Part shown: positions 1 to 7,389 of the stretch, in pieces | Layout: each line of letters begins with the position of its first letter | Numbering within the stretch: position 1 is the first letter of the stretch | DNA from: Bdellovibrio sp. | GTDB lineage: Bacteria; Bdellovibrionota; Bdellovibrionia; Bdellovibrionales; Bdellovibrionaceae | DNA length: 12,258 nucleotides | NCBI GenBank assembly: GCA_019104905.1 | Contig: JAHRXB010000037.1 | Coordinates: 1 to 12,258 of the forward strand | Direction: 5' to 3' | Translations under genes and position numbers: made by a program | Notes under the pieces: generated by a model | Told to the model about the DNA's origin: nothing | Seen by the model: only the letters and a program-made list of their open reading frames with translations | Database searches by the model: none

Positions 1-341
1 GTGGGGGATATTTCGAATTCACTCTCGAATGAGTCCATGAACTCCTGTATTGCCTGCTGTCGAACCGTCGCCTTCTTGGTTATCTTCCCTTCCGGTTTGA
101 CGACCTCTGTTTCCGTCTTCCTTGCCTCTGATCTGTCGGGCTTTTCTTCTTTCGCCCTCATCTCTTTCGGCAGCGACTCTTTCATTTCTTTCGGGCTTTT
201 CGAAACTCTATCTTCGAGAGCCTTTCCGAACGAAGAATCGGAGTCGGAACCTTTGAAACCCTTCTCTGCCGCTCTGTCCGGCGAGGATTTCAAATCGGTC
301 GCTCCCACCATTGGGGGGCCGACTGCGATATTTTGTAACAA
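1..341 (-). CDS. fliK: Flagellar hook-length control protein FliK, N-terminal part (partial)
   Basis: The frame is open from a TTG at 341 to the window edge: 113 codons with no stop, beginning MLQNIAVGPPMVGATDLKSS. The TTG start is chosen because a perfect AAGGAGG lies 5 nt before it (347-353); the in-frame ATG ten codons later has no comparable site. The visible part is hydrophilic, low in complexity and rich in Lys, Glu, Ser and Arg, with no membrane segment, as expected of the disordered secreted N-terminal half of FliK, the molecular ruler that sets hook length and switches export specificity. The diagnostic C-terminal FliK domain lies outside the window, so the name rests mainly on position after fliJ and the ylxF/motE-like gene, the fliK slot in Bacillus-type operons. 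Five of the six arginines use AGA or AGG, unlike the CGN bias seen in the motE-like gene upstream. An open plus-strand frame across the same bases is its antisense shadow. Another secreted flagellar protein remains possible. Confidence 0.62.
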   Translation of the reverse strand, partial: MLQNIAVGPPMVGATDLKSSPDRAAEKGFKGSDSDSSFGKALEDRVSKSPKEMKESLPKEMRAKEEKPDRSEARKTETEVVKPEGKITKKATVRQQAIQEFMDSFESEFEISP

Positions 342-346
342 ACCTT

Positions 347-353
347 CCTCCTT
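347..353 (-). promoter_or_regulatory. Shine-Dalgarno site that fixes the TTG start of fliK
   Basis: AAGGAGG on the minus strand is a full match to the anti-SD core, 5 nt from the TTG at 341. It is the strongest ribosome-binding signal near this junction and is the reason for calling the non-ATG start. Confidence 0.75.
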
Positions 354-363
354 GAAACTATCC

Positions 364-407
364 GCGCCTTCCTGGCGCAGTCAGTTAGTGAGACGCTGGA
401 GAGCGTC
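364..407 (-). other. Two tandem small hairpins at the motE-like/fliK junction
   Basis: On the minus strand GACGCT-CTCC-AGCGTC (407-392) is a perfect 6-bp stem just before the motE-like stop codon (387-385). GCGCC-AGGAA-GGCGC (378-364) is a perfect 5-bp stem just after it. The second ends about 10 nt before the fliK SD. Neither is followed by a U tract, so they do not look like intrinsic terminators. They may affect mRNA processing, stability or fliK translation; that role is inference. Confidence 0.4.
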
Positions 408-1200
408 GTTTATAACCCGCAAACATCTCCGATAAGATTTGAGCCTTTTCGGGTTTTAATAAATTCATGATATCAGCAGCATTCTTCTTTTTCATACGTC
501 CAAGTATTTCAACTGCCAAATCCTCGTCCATTGTCTCAAAGACTTTAGCCGCCTGTGGGGCCTTCATATTGGAGTACATCTGTACCAAGGTATCGACTTT
601 CTGGTCGTCGGCCTTGACCCGGTCCTCCAACATGTTGGAAATCTTTCCTCGCATCTCTTCCAGTTCTTTCAATCTCTTTTCAAGTTCTACTCTTTGAACC
701 TGAAGTTCACTTTCCATGCGATTGAGTTCTTCTTCACGCGCATCAAGTTCTTTTTTTCGATCATTCAACTTTTGCAGATGATCAATTTCAGCGGTGCTCA
801 TCGATGCGCTAGCAGACTCGGCGACAGCGGCGTCGGCTTTTCCATTCGCCACAGGAGCAACGGGGGCCGGAGCTGCCGGTCCTTGCGCCACCGCTTCTCC
901 CGTCATCTGAATTTCCACTCGCTTAATGAGACTCTCCACCTGTTCGTGGTTCTGAAAGCCCCAGATCGCAACCATAAAACCAAAAAAGGAAACGCCCACC
1001 ATTTTCCAGGGAACAGAAGATCTCTTTTTCTTTTTTGGAATCCCCATCTTCATGCGACGACGGATTTGTTGTTCAACATCTTCAGACGCCAAATCCAGAT
1101 GCAGGCGTGTCGGAGCGGGTTTCTTCTGAAACTTAACGCCACTTTGCTGATCTGCGACCTTGCGTGCATTTTTGAAGAATTGATCGTATCCGCTTTTCAT
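385..1200 (-). CDS. MotE/YlxF-like flagellar membrane protein with MgtE_N domain
   Basis: 271 residues in four parts. Residues 1-64 form a basic N-terminal tail ending KKKKRSSVPWK. A single membrane helix spans about 65-82. An Ala/Pro-rich linker (about 107-135) is followed by a long charged coiled coil (about 137-200). The C-terminal helical domain (about 205-262) resembles the MgtE N-terminal domain, itself related to the FliG middle domain. The positive-inside rule puts the tail in the cytoplasm and the coiled coil plus C-domain in the periplasm. The ATG at 1200 starts 2 nt after the fliJ stop, with AAGGA of the fliJ end as SD, so the two are probably coupled. Position between fliJ and fliK matches ylxF of B. 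subtilis. In the same broad family, Sinorhizobium MotE acts on the periplasmic motor protein MotC, so a role in periplasmic motor assembly is likely. Family membership is fairly sure; the exact function is inferred. Confidence 0.8.
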   Translation of the reverse strand: MKSGYDQFFKNARKVADQQSGVKFQKKPAPTRLHLDLASEDVEQQIRRRMKMGIPKKKKRSSVPWKMVGVSFFGFMVAIWGFQNHEQVESLIKRVEIQMTGEAVAQGPAAPAPVAPVANGKADAAVAESASASMSTAEIDHLQKLNDRKKELDAREEELNRMESELQVQRVELEKRLKELEEMRGKISNMLEDRVKADDQKVDTLVQMYSNMKAPQAAKVFETMDEDLAVEILGRMKKKNAADIMNLLKPEKAQILSEMFAGYKRRSPASH

Positions 1201-1202
1201 CC

Positions 1203-1652
1203 TTAAGATTCCTTCACTGCTTTAAAGCGCAGGATGCTTTGTTCATCCATCTCTTTTTGGTCTTGCGCGAGTCTTTCATGTCGATACTCTTCGAACTTGT
1301 TTTCTCGCATCTTCTCCATAATTTTATATTCCTGAGCGGCTTGTCGCAAAACCTCTCTCTTGGACTCGACCAATTTTTCTATTTCTTGAATTTTTTGCTT
1401 TTGCTTGTGGATAAGGATTTCCTGGCCCTTGAGAAACTCATGGATCTGGGTTAGGGCTGGACCTTGGGCCCCTCCCTGAGATGACAAAGCCCCAGCCTGA
1501 GTGTGAGCCCCCGTTTTCTGCTGCAACATCTGCTCAAGGCGAGCATTTTCCTCATTCAGCAGCATCATGGCTTCTTGAAAGTCTTTTTGGGCCAAGTTTT
1601 CTTTGATCTTGCGATGTTCAAGTACTTTTTGCAGCGGAAATTTAAACTTCAT
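1203..1652 (-). CDS. fliJ: Flagellar export protein FliJ
   Basis: 149 residues, the normal FliJ size. It opens with MKFKFPLQKVLEHRKIKE, the typical FliJ start, followed by nearly continuous heptad-rich coiled coil. A Gly/Ala/Gln-rich break at about residues 47-67 would form the turn between the two antiparallel helices. FliJ is the central stalk of the flagellar type III ATPase: it sits in the FliI hexamer, contacts the FlhA export gate and helps recycle chaperones. The ATG at 1652 has a GGAG site (1661-1664) 8 nt upstream. It is separated from fliI by 53 bp, one of the few uncoupled junctions here, and is followed after 2 bp by the MotE-like gene. Position after fliI supports the call. Confidence 0.92.
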   Translation of the reverse strand: MKFKFPLQKVLEHRKIKENLAQKDFQEAMMLLNEENARLEQMLQQKTGAHTQAGALSSQGGAQGPALTQIHEFLKGQEILIHKQKQKIQEIEKLVESKREVLRQAAQEYKIMEKMRENKFEEYRHERLAQDQKEMDEQSILRFKAVKES

Positions 1653-1670
1653 GTAAGCTACTCCAGTTCC

Positions 1671-1705
1671 GGGCCTCCGGCCCTACCCACTGTGCGCCAG
1701 ACGCA
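1671..1705 (-). other. Two small hairpins in the fliI/fliJ gap
   Basis: On the minus strand TGCG-TCTGG-CGCA (1705-1693) directly follows the fliI stop. GGGCC-GGA-GGCCC (1683-1671), a perfect GC-only 5-bp stem, lies just before the fliJ SD at 1661-1664. There is no U tract, so termination is unlikely. The second stem is close enough to influence fliJ initiation, but that is inference. Confidence 0.42.
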
Positions 1706-3034
1706 TTAAGCGTTGACAAGGATCTGCTGCATTTGCCGAATCGTTTGAGTAAAATTCGTCGGGTCTTCGACTCTTTGCTTAAGAAAGTCATTCACTCCAT
1801 CGATGACTTTCACCGCCTTATCAATCTTGGGGTTCGACCCCGGCTTATAAGCCCCGATATTGATCAGATCTTCGGCATCTTTATAAATTGCCAAGGTTTC
1901 TCTTAACTTCTGCGCTAACTTCACATGCTCTGGTGACGAGACGGCGCGCATCACTCGACTTGCACTTTGCATAATATCAATAGCCGGGAAATGTCCTTTT
2001 TGTGCCAAAGCACGACTTAAAACAATGTGCCCATCAACGATAGAACGAACGGAATCCCCGATAGGATCATTCATGTCGTCCCCCTCAACCAGCGTTGTAT
2101 AGAACCCCGTGATACTGCCTTCCCCTTCGAAGGAGCCAGCTCTTTCTAACAACTTTGGCAAGGTCGCAAAAACACTGGGGGTGTAACCTTTTTGGGACGG
2201 TGGCTCGCCAGTACTGAGGCCGATTTCCCTTTGGGCCATCGCAAAACGAGTGACCGAATCCATCATCAGAAGAACATTCTTCCCTTGTGAACAAAAATAC
2301 TCTGCCAAAGCAGTAGCCACGTAAGCTCCGCGCATCCGCAAGAGAGGACTTTGGTCACTCGTCACGCAAACCACCACCGAACGAGCCATGCCCTCCGGTC
2401 CTAAATCATGCTCGATAAATTCTCGAACCTCACGTCCCCGTTCACCGATCATGGCGATGACGTTGACATCGGCATTGGTATTCCGAGCCATCATCCCCAA
2501 AAGAACGGACTTACCAACTCCAGAGCCCGCCATAATGGCGACACGCTGACCTAGACCTGCGGTTAATGCTCCGTTAATAGCGCGAATCCCTAAATCAATA
2601 GGTTCGCGAATGGGTCTTCGTTCCAAAGGGTTTCGGACTTCACTGTACAGTGGGACTTCTCGGAAATTCTCGACTTCGCCCTTATCATCAAGGGGACGAC
2701 CCAGGCCGTCCACCACGCGTCCTAAAAGCTCTTCGCCGGCGCGAACCGTGGCAATTTGACGAGCTAAAACAATCTTTGAGCCCAAAGCCACGCCTCTCAT
2801 GTCATTGAGAGCCATCATCAAAACATGTTTGTCTTTAAATCCAACGACCTCAGCTAAGAAGGACTTATCCATTCCGCTGGGAATGATTTGCACAATACTT
2901 CCGACACTAGCTCCGGGTAAATACCCTTTGATCAACATACCATTGACCTCAGTGACCTTGCCACTATCCTTGGTCAAGTGGATGCTGCTGACCACTTCAG
3001 AATATTTCTCCAGATTCAGCTCTAGCTCGTTCAT
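1706..3034 (-). CDS. fliI: Flagellum-specific ATPase FliI
   Basis: 442 residues, matching FliI (about 440-460). It is the F1-beta-like ATPase that, with FliH and FliJ, promotes unfolding and delivery of substrates to the flagellar type III export gate at the cytoplasmic face. Walker A is AGSGVGKS (169-176), GERGREV lies at 197-203, and Walker B LLMMD ends at Asp259, followed by SVTRFAMAQREI as in FliI proteins. An N-terminal beta-barrel (about 20-95) and a C-terminal helical region complete the fold. All catalytic signatures look intact. The ATG at 3034 shares one base with the fliH stop (TGATG), so translation is coupled to its regulator FliH. A 53-bp gap with two small hairpins follows before fliJ. 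Confidence 0.97.
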   Translation of the reverse strand: MNELELNLEKYSEVVSSIHLTKDSGKVTEVNGMLIKGYLPGASVGSIVQIIPSGMDKSFLAEVVGFKDKHVLMMALNDMRGVALGSKIVLARQIATVRAGEELLGRVVDGLGRPLDDKGEVENFREVPLYSEVRNPLERRPIREPIDLGIRAINGALTAGLGQRVAIMAGSGVGKSVLLGMMARNTNADVNVIAMIGERGREVREFIEHDLGPEGMARSVVVCVTSDQSPLLRMRGAYVATALAEYFCSQGKNVLLMMDSVTRFAMAQREIGLSTGEPPSQKGYTPSVFATLPKLLERAGSFEGEGSITGFYTTLVEGDDMNDPIGDSVRSIVDGHIVLSRALAQKGHFPAIDIMQSASRVMRAVSSPEHVKLAQKLRETLAIYKDAEDLINIGAYKPGSNPKIDKAVKVIDGVNDFLKQRVEDPTNFTQTIRQMQQILVNA

Positions 3035-3837
3035 CAGCCGGCAATCCTGTCTTTTACTTTAGGCATGTTTTCAGAAAGCACAGTCCAAAGTTGTTCGATA
3101 CGTTGTTCTAAGCGCGAATCGACTTCACCGTAGTTAGTTTCGACGATACAACCGCCATCGGCCACTTCGGAACTAGGTTCGAAACGAATGCGCTTGATGA
3201 ATTCAAACTCACGACCCGTTTCTTTCTTAAGTTCTTCCAAAAATTCAAACTGACCTTGAGAAACTCGCACGGTGATATTTTCTTCGTCCTGCGAAAGACT
3301 GACGGCATCACGAAGGATTTGCACCATCGCCTCATTGTTGTTGTGCAGTTCGGTCTTTGCCAAACGCGCCGCCATCTGAAAGGTCAATTTAATAAGATGG
3401 GATTCATTGAACGAAGCCATCTCTTTTTTCATCTCTTTGATCGCATTTAAAAGCGCATCCATGGATTCCATGCGCTCAGCAATCTCGGCGGAGACCTTTT
3501 CGAAAGCCTCTTTACGACCCTCTTCAAGTCCCAGTCGATAGGCCTCTTGATAAGCGCCTTCTTGGATCTCTTTGAGTTTTTCCAAGGCGGCAGCTTCAAC
3601 CTTTTCTTCTTCACTGACTTTTTCAACTTGATCGATACCCGTTTGAACCCGAACCGCATCGTTCATACGGAAATCAGAACCCTTACCTTTTTCCGCCAGG
3701 TAATTCAATGCCTGCTCGGGAGTGCCCAGATCAAAACGGGCCGGAACGAACTCCAGCACAGTTTTTTCTGCCAGCTCCTTGGGAAGGACCGATTTTGAAA
3801 CGCGGTTTGTATTCGGCTTCAAATTAGACCATGGCAT
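3034..3837 (-). CDS. fliH: Flagellar assembly protein FliH
   Basis: 267 residues from the ATG at 3837. A TTG at 3858 in the same frame would add 7 residues, but the ATG has AGAGGTGG 8 nt upstream and gives an N-terminus MPWSN. A Trp very near the N-terminus is where enterobacterial FliH carries the residues that bind FlhA and FliN, which favours this start. The Glu/Lys-rich helical segment at about 72-150 contains the A-xxx-G-xxx-G pattern (A99, G103, G107) typical of FliH and the related ATP-synthase b/delta stalk family. The C-terminal half (about 160-267) fits the FliI-binding domain. FliH dimers inhibit and localise FliI at the export gate. The gene overlaps the 3' end of fliG by 14 bp and the fliI start by 1 bp. 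The N-terminal third is poorly conserved, as usual. Confidence 0.9.
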   Translation of the reverse strand: MPWSNLKPNTNRVSKSVLPKELAEKTVLEFVPARFDLGTPEQALNYLAEKGKGSDFRMNDAVRVQTGIDQVEKVSEEEKVEAAALEKLKEIQEGAYQEAYRLGLEEGRKEAFEKVSAEIAERMESMDALLNAIKEMKKEMASFNESHLIKLTFQMAARLAKTELHNNNEAMVQILRDAVSLSQDEENITVRVSQGQFEFLEELKKETGREFEFIKRIRFEPSSEVADGGCIVETNYGEVDSRLEQRIEQLWTVLSENMPKVKDRIAG

Positions 3838-4858
3838 CTTCTGAACCACCTCTTGCAATCAAGATTTTTCCTTCAGCTTCGAGTCGTCGCGCAACGTTGA
3901 CGATCTCTTGCTGCGCTTGTTCTACGTCGGACAAACGAGAAGGTCCCATGTTCGACAAATCTTCACGCAGCATATCGGCCGCACGCTGAGAAATATTCTT
4001 GAGAATTTTTCCACGAATATCTTCGCTGGCTGTTTTGAGGGCCAACAAAAGCTTTTCGTTCGGAACCTCTTTGAGAAGAGCCTGAATACCACGGTCGTCG
4101 ATTTTAACGATATCGTCGAAAACGAACATCAACTTGCGAATTTCTTCCGCCAAAAGAGGATCTTTCTCTTCCAAGCGCGACATGATCGCCGTTTCCGTGT
4201 TCTTGTCCATAACGTTGAGCATCTCTGCCACCGGCTGAACACCGCCCAATGCGGCTTGTTCGACCGTTGCTGTATTTGAGAGCTGATTTTTCATCACGCG
4301 GTCAATCTCTGCAATCAACTCAGGGTCCACGTGTTCAAGGTTGGCCATACGAAGCACCACCTCAGCCTGCAAAGCCTCGGGAAGACGTTTCAAAACCTCG
4401 CCCTTTTTTTCAGGTTCTAAGTGCGCTAAAATCACCGCCACGGTCTGCGGATGTTCGTTCACTAGGAACGTTGCCAAGGATTTCGCATCGACCATCTCTA
4501 AAGACTCCAAAGAGCGTGAGCCCCCCGAAGTGATGTTCAAACCCCCGAGGATACCACGCGCTCGCTCTTCTCCCAAAGCATCGACGATCGTGTCTTTGGC
4601 AGAAATACTTTCTGAGAAGATATAGTCTTCTGTTTCAGAGATCATTTCATAGTATTCTTCTAAAACACGTTTGGTGACATGAACCGGAACAACACGTAAT
4701 TTGCTCATCTGATTAATCAGCTTGCGAATGTCGGCGTCGTCCATGTGGCGAAGAAGGACTTTCACCGCATCTCGTCCAAGATAATTGATAAGGATTGCGG
4801 CCTTATCAAAACCTTTCAAATGTTCATACTCAATATTTTCGGCCTTATGAAGTTTCAT
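3824..4858 (-). CDS. fliG: Flagellar motor switch protein FliG
   Basis: 344 residues, normal FliG length. FliG is the rotor protein that binds the FliF ring, FliM and the MotA stator and transmits torque and direction changes. The N-terminal FliF-binding domain begins at LKGFDKAAILINYLG (14-28). The EHPQ motif of the middle domain is at 135-138, the GGV hinge at 205-207 and the MFVF motif at 244-247. The C-terminal torque helix carries the charged ridge in the segment DIRGKILKNISQRAADMLRE, with arginines and aspartates in the usual places. Nothing essential is missing. The ATG at 4858 shares one base with the fliF stop (TAATG), so FliF and FliG are translationally coupled, in keeping with their near 1:1 stoichiometry in the MS/C ring. 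Confidence 0.97.
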   Translation of the reverse strand: MKLHKAENIEYEHLKGFDKAAILINYLGRDAVKVLLRHMDDADIRKLINQMSKLRVVPVHVTKRVLEEYYEMISETEDYIFSESISAKDTIVDALGEERARGILGGLNITSGGSRSLESLEMVDAKSLATFLVNEHPQTVAVILAHLEPEKKGEVLKRLPEALQAEVVLRMANLEHVDPELIAEIDRVMKNQLSNTATVEQAALGGVQPVAEMLNVMDKNTETAIMSRLEEKDPLLAEEIRKLMFVFDDIVKIDDRGIQALLKEVPNEKLLLALKTASEDIRGKILKNISQRAADMLREDLSNMGPSRLSDVEQAQQEIVNVARRLEAEGKILIARGGSEDAMV

Positions 4859-6507
4859 TAGCCATCCTTCCTAACAAGCCACATACCAAAGGCATTGGCT
4901 GCTTTCTCTTCGTCTCGAGACATCGTCGCCATAATACGATCTTTAAGAAGTTCGCTTTCGGCTTTTTCAGGATCAATAGATTCTTGCAATACCGGAAGAG
5001 CCGTCGACATACCAGGCAATGTGCTATCGACAGACTGCAGTTCTTCAAGCTCCTCAATGGTTCTAGGTAACATCTCCTCAACAGAGTCTTGGAAGCTATC
5101 AGTAATCCACTGCATGAAGGGACGAACCACAATAAAGAAGAACAGGGCCAAGCTGAATCCCAAAAGCGCCCACTTGAACAAGGCATGGATCAACTTTTTA
5201 CGCTCTAATGTCGTCAGGATCTTTTCAGCTTCCGAGAAGTCCTCTGGCTGAAACTGGATATTTTCAATACGAACACTGTCGCCTCGAGCCGTATTATAGC
5301 CGATCGCATTTTTTACCAGATCTTCGTATTTTTTGAGTTCTTCAGCGGAACGCGGCTGCCATTTGGTTTCCGTCGTACCGTCTTCTTTAGTCACGGTCGT
5401 GCTAAATCCATCGACCACCACAGCGACACTGACACGCTCTAAAGCACCCGCTGCTTCACGAATGTTGCGAACTGTTTTAGGAACATCATAATTTGTTGTC
5501 TTGATTTCCTTTTTAACATCCTGACGGAAACCCACGGTTCCTTGATCTTCCGCACCAGGCAGGTTGGAACGACTTCCCGGAACGCCCGATGGATTGGTGC
5601 GTGAGCCATCTAAAGATTCCTCTTCGGATTGCTGAGAGCGAATGGCCGTTTTATCAGGATCCACAGACTCTTCCACAGAAGAAATCACGCGGTGATTCAA
5701 GGTGGCATCCACCTTCGCCACCACTTTGGCATGTCCCACGACCTTGGCGAGAATATCTTCAATACGATCTTTCAAATCATTTTCAATTTTTGCCTTAAGA
5801 TCCAAGAGCTCATTAGAGCCCCCGGTCGTCCCATCGGACTGACGGGTCAAAACTTTTCCACGTTCATCAAGGACTGTCACCTTGTCGGCATCCAAACCTT
5901 CAACGGCATTGGCAACAAGGTAGCGAATACCACGAATTTGCTCAGGAGCTAGTTCTTTTCCCTGGTGCAGCTCGACAACGACAGAAGCCGAAGCTTGCCC
6001 GCCCTCTTCAAGGAAGGTCTTCTTATTCGGCAACGCCAAAATCACCTTTGACTGCTTCACCGCCGTCAAAGTGTTAATCGCTCTCATCAACTCCCCTTGC
6101 AAGGCTCTTTGATAGTTGATTTTTTGAGCGTAAGAGTTCATTCCGAAATCTTGCTTATCAAAGATTTCCAAACCGATGGAGCCCATCTTAGGCGAACCGA
6201 TTTCTGACATCAAAGTCATTTGTGTCGAATGCAACAACTCTTTGGGGATTGCGATCGTCTGACCGCCATCGCGCAATTGGAAGGGGATGTTCTTTTCATT
6301 CAGTTTCGCCACCATCGTCGAAACTTGTTCCGTCGGAATGTTCGTAAAGAGTGGAACATAGTCCTTCCCGGATGCCATGAAGAGCATCGTCAAAATCGCG
6401 ATGGCCGCGATGACGGTAACTGCAACGACCGAAAGTCTTTTGGTTGGTCCCAAGTTTTTAAAGAACTCACGAAATTGGACGACCAATCCACCGAAAATTT
6501 TGTTCAA
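4858..6507 (-). CDS. fliF: Flagellar MS-ring protein FliF
   Basis: 549 residues, typical for FliF, which forms the inner-membrane MS ring on which the motor and export gate assemble. The N-terminal membrane helix is at about 25-45, followed by the conserved YVPLFTNIP segment and the periplasmic ring-building domains. The variable periplasmic stretch at about 290-330 is rich in Ser, Asn, Gly and Pro. The second membrane helix lies at about 445-463. The acidic cytoplasmic tail ends AANAFGMWLVRKDG and is the expected FliG-binding peptide. The start is a TTG at 6507, chosen because GGAGGGG (6513-6519) lies 5 nt upstream and the resulting MNKIFGG fits just before the first helix. The stop overlaps the fliG ATG by one base; fliE ends 23 bp upstream. 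Confidence 0.97.
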   Translation of the reverse strand: MNKIFGGLVVQFREFFKNLGPTKRLSVVAVTVIAAIAILTMLFMASGKDYVPLFTNIPTEQVSTMVAKLNEKNIPFQLRDGGQTIAIPKELLHSTQMTLMSEIGSPKMGSIGLEIFDKQDFGMNSYAQKINYQRALQGELMRAINTLTAVKQSKVILALPNKKTFLEEGGQASASVVVELHQGKELAPEQIRGIRYLVANAVEGLDADKVTVLDERGKVLTRQSDGTTGGSNELLDLKAKIENDLKDRIEDILAKVVGHAKVVAKVDATLNHRVISSVEESVDPDKTAIRSQQSEEESLDGSRTNPSGVPGSRSNLPGAEDQGTVGFRQDVKKEIKTTNYDVPKTVRNIREAAGALERVSVAVVVDGFSTTVTKEDGTTETKWQPRSAEELKKYEDLVKNAIGYNTARGDSVRIENIQFQPEDFSEAEKILTTLERKKLIHALFKWALLGFSLALFFFIVVRPFMQWITDSFQDSVEEMLPRTIEELEELQSVDSTLPGMSTALPVLQESIDPEKAESELLKDRIMATMSRDEEKAANAFGMWLVRKDG

Positions 6508-6512
6508 GGTAA

Positions 6513-6519
6513 CCCCTCC
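6513..6519 (-). promoter_or_regulatory. Shine-Dalgarno site that fixes the TTG start of fliF
   Basis: GGAGGGG on the minus strand, 5 nt before TTG at 6507, in the 23-bp gap after fliE. No ATG or GTG in frame near this site gives a full first membrane helix, so TTG is the most economical start. Confidence 0.7.
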
Positions 6520-6530
6520 GACCTAAAAAA

Positions 6531-6866
6531 CTAAACCTGCATCTTCATGACTTCTTGGTACGCATCAATAATCTTGTTGCGCACTTGCACCATCACCTTC
6601 AAGGCGATGTCTGCTTTTTCTGCCGCGATCATAACATCAGCGACATTATCCGTTTTTCCGGTTGCGAGATTTTGCATGGCTTTGTCTGAAGCCTTCTGCA
6701 TTTCATTCACGCTCCCAACGGCCTCTTTTAGGGTGTCGGCGAAGCTCTTACCAGTACCTGCTGTGGAACTCGATGATGAAGGGCTCTCGATGCTTAACGA
6801 CTTGGAATCACGAGTGATCCCTGTGTCGAGAAACCTATTCGCATTTGATACAGTAAAACCATCCAT
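6531..6866 (-). CDS. fliE: Flagellar hook-basal body protein FliE
   Basis: 111 residues, the normal FliE size. FliE is the adaptor between the MS ring and the proximal rod and the first rod-type export substrate. The N-terminal 45 residues are Ser/Thr-rich and variable. The C-terminal two thirds match the family: FADTLKEAVGSVNEMQKASD, then a stretch beginning DVMIAAEKADIALKVMVQVRNKI and ending AYQEVMKMQV. The ATG at 6866 has an AAGGAG-AAGGTG purine-rich leader upstream. It lies 76 bp after flgC, the largest gap inside the operon, and 23 bp before fliF, so unlike most neighbours it is not coupled by overlap. Confidence 0.96.
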   Translation of the reverse strand: MDGFTVSNANRFLDTGITRDSKSLSIESPSSSSSTAGTGKSFADTLKEAVGSVNEMQKASDKAMQNLATGKTDNVADVMIAAEKADIALKVMVQVRNKIIDAYQEVMKMQV

Positions 6867-6942
6867 GGCTTCACCTTCTCCTTATAAAAATTGTAATATA
6901 ACTAAACTCAAAAAGTCCTTAAAAATTGCCCAGGTCCAGGAA
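6867..6942 (-). other. AT-rich gap between flgC and fliE
   Basis: This 76-bp spacer has a strongly AT-rich half nearest fliE, with TATATT and TACAAT words on the minus strand. No -35 element at 16-18 bp scores well, so an internal promoter is only possible. No hairpin with a U tract is seen. Confidence 0.3.
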
Positions 6943-7386
6943 CTATCTGCCTATCTCCAAAGCCGAAAGCGCCATATCCTTGGATGCCTGCAAAGCCGTG
7001 ACATTGGCCTCATAGGAGCGAGAGGCCTGTATCATATTGGTCATCTCTTCCATGAGGTTGATATTGGGATAAGCCACATAGCCATCCGCATTCGCATCAG
7101 GATGATCCGGTTCATACTTCAACAAAGGAGCTTTTCTGTCTGAAATCACATCTGTGACCTGGACTCGCTGGAAGTTCCCCGCGGGATCTGAGGAGGTGAT
7201 AATCTCCCCAAAGTTCTTCGCGTCTGGCATGGCCTCAAAAACCACGTCCTTACGGCGATAGGGGCCTCCCTCCGGAGTCTGAGTCGTATTGATGTTGGCA
7301 ATATTGCTGGCAATAGTATTCATGCGCATTCTTTGCGCCGCCATACCACTACTGCTGACTCTCATCCCGGTCAAAAAATCAGCCAT
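6943..7386 (-). CDS. flgC: Flagellar proximal rod protein FlgC
   Basis: 147 residues, normal for FlgC, a secreted proximal-rod subunit. The N-terminal rod/hook signature is clear: SSSGMAAQRMRMNTIASNIA followed by NINTTQTPEGGPYRRKDVVF. The C-terminal helix region contains PNINLMEEMTNMIQASRSYE and ends with a helical ASKDMALSALEIGR. The two ends pair as the D0 coiled coil of axial proteins. The ATG at 7386 is 3 nt after the flgB stop, with AAGGGCGG of the flgB end as ribosome-binding site, so the pair is coupled. Confidence 0.97.
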   Translation of the reverse strand: MADFLTGMRVSSSGMAAQRMRMNTIASNIANINTTQTPEGGPYRRKDVVFEAMPDAKNFGEIITSSDPAGNFQRVQVTDVISDRKAPLLKYEPDHPDANADGYVAYPNINLMEEMTNMIQASRSYEANVTALQASKDMALSALEIGR

Positions 7387-7389
7387 CTA

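Noticed and set aside
1..435. Plus-strand open frame of 144 codons at the left edge
   Set aside because: It is antisense to the fliK frame, which has a perfect SD, a sensible start and the expected operon position. The plus-strand frame has no SD visible and no recognisable domain.
1671..1683. GC-rich hairpin as a terminator after fliI
   Set aside because: No U tract follows the stem, and fliJ plus two further operon genes lie downstream.
3838..3858. TTG start of fliH seven codons upstream
   Set aside because: The ATG at 3837 has a good AGGTGG site at 8 nt and yields an N-terminal PW that fits FliH; the TTG would increase the fliG overlap without a better SD.
3908..4279. 123-codon plus-strand frame inside fliG
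   Set aside because: It lies antisense within a highly conserved gene, with no SD or recognisable domain; treated as a shadow.
6867..6942. Internal promoter for fliE
   Set aside because: AT-rich with -10-like words, but no convincing -35 at proper spacing and no sigma-54 or sigma-28 pattern; kept only as a described gap.
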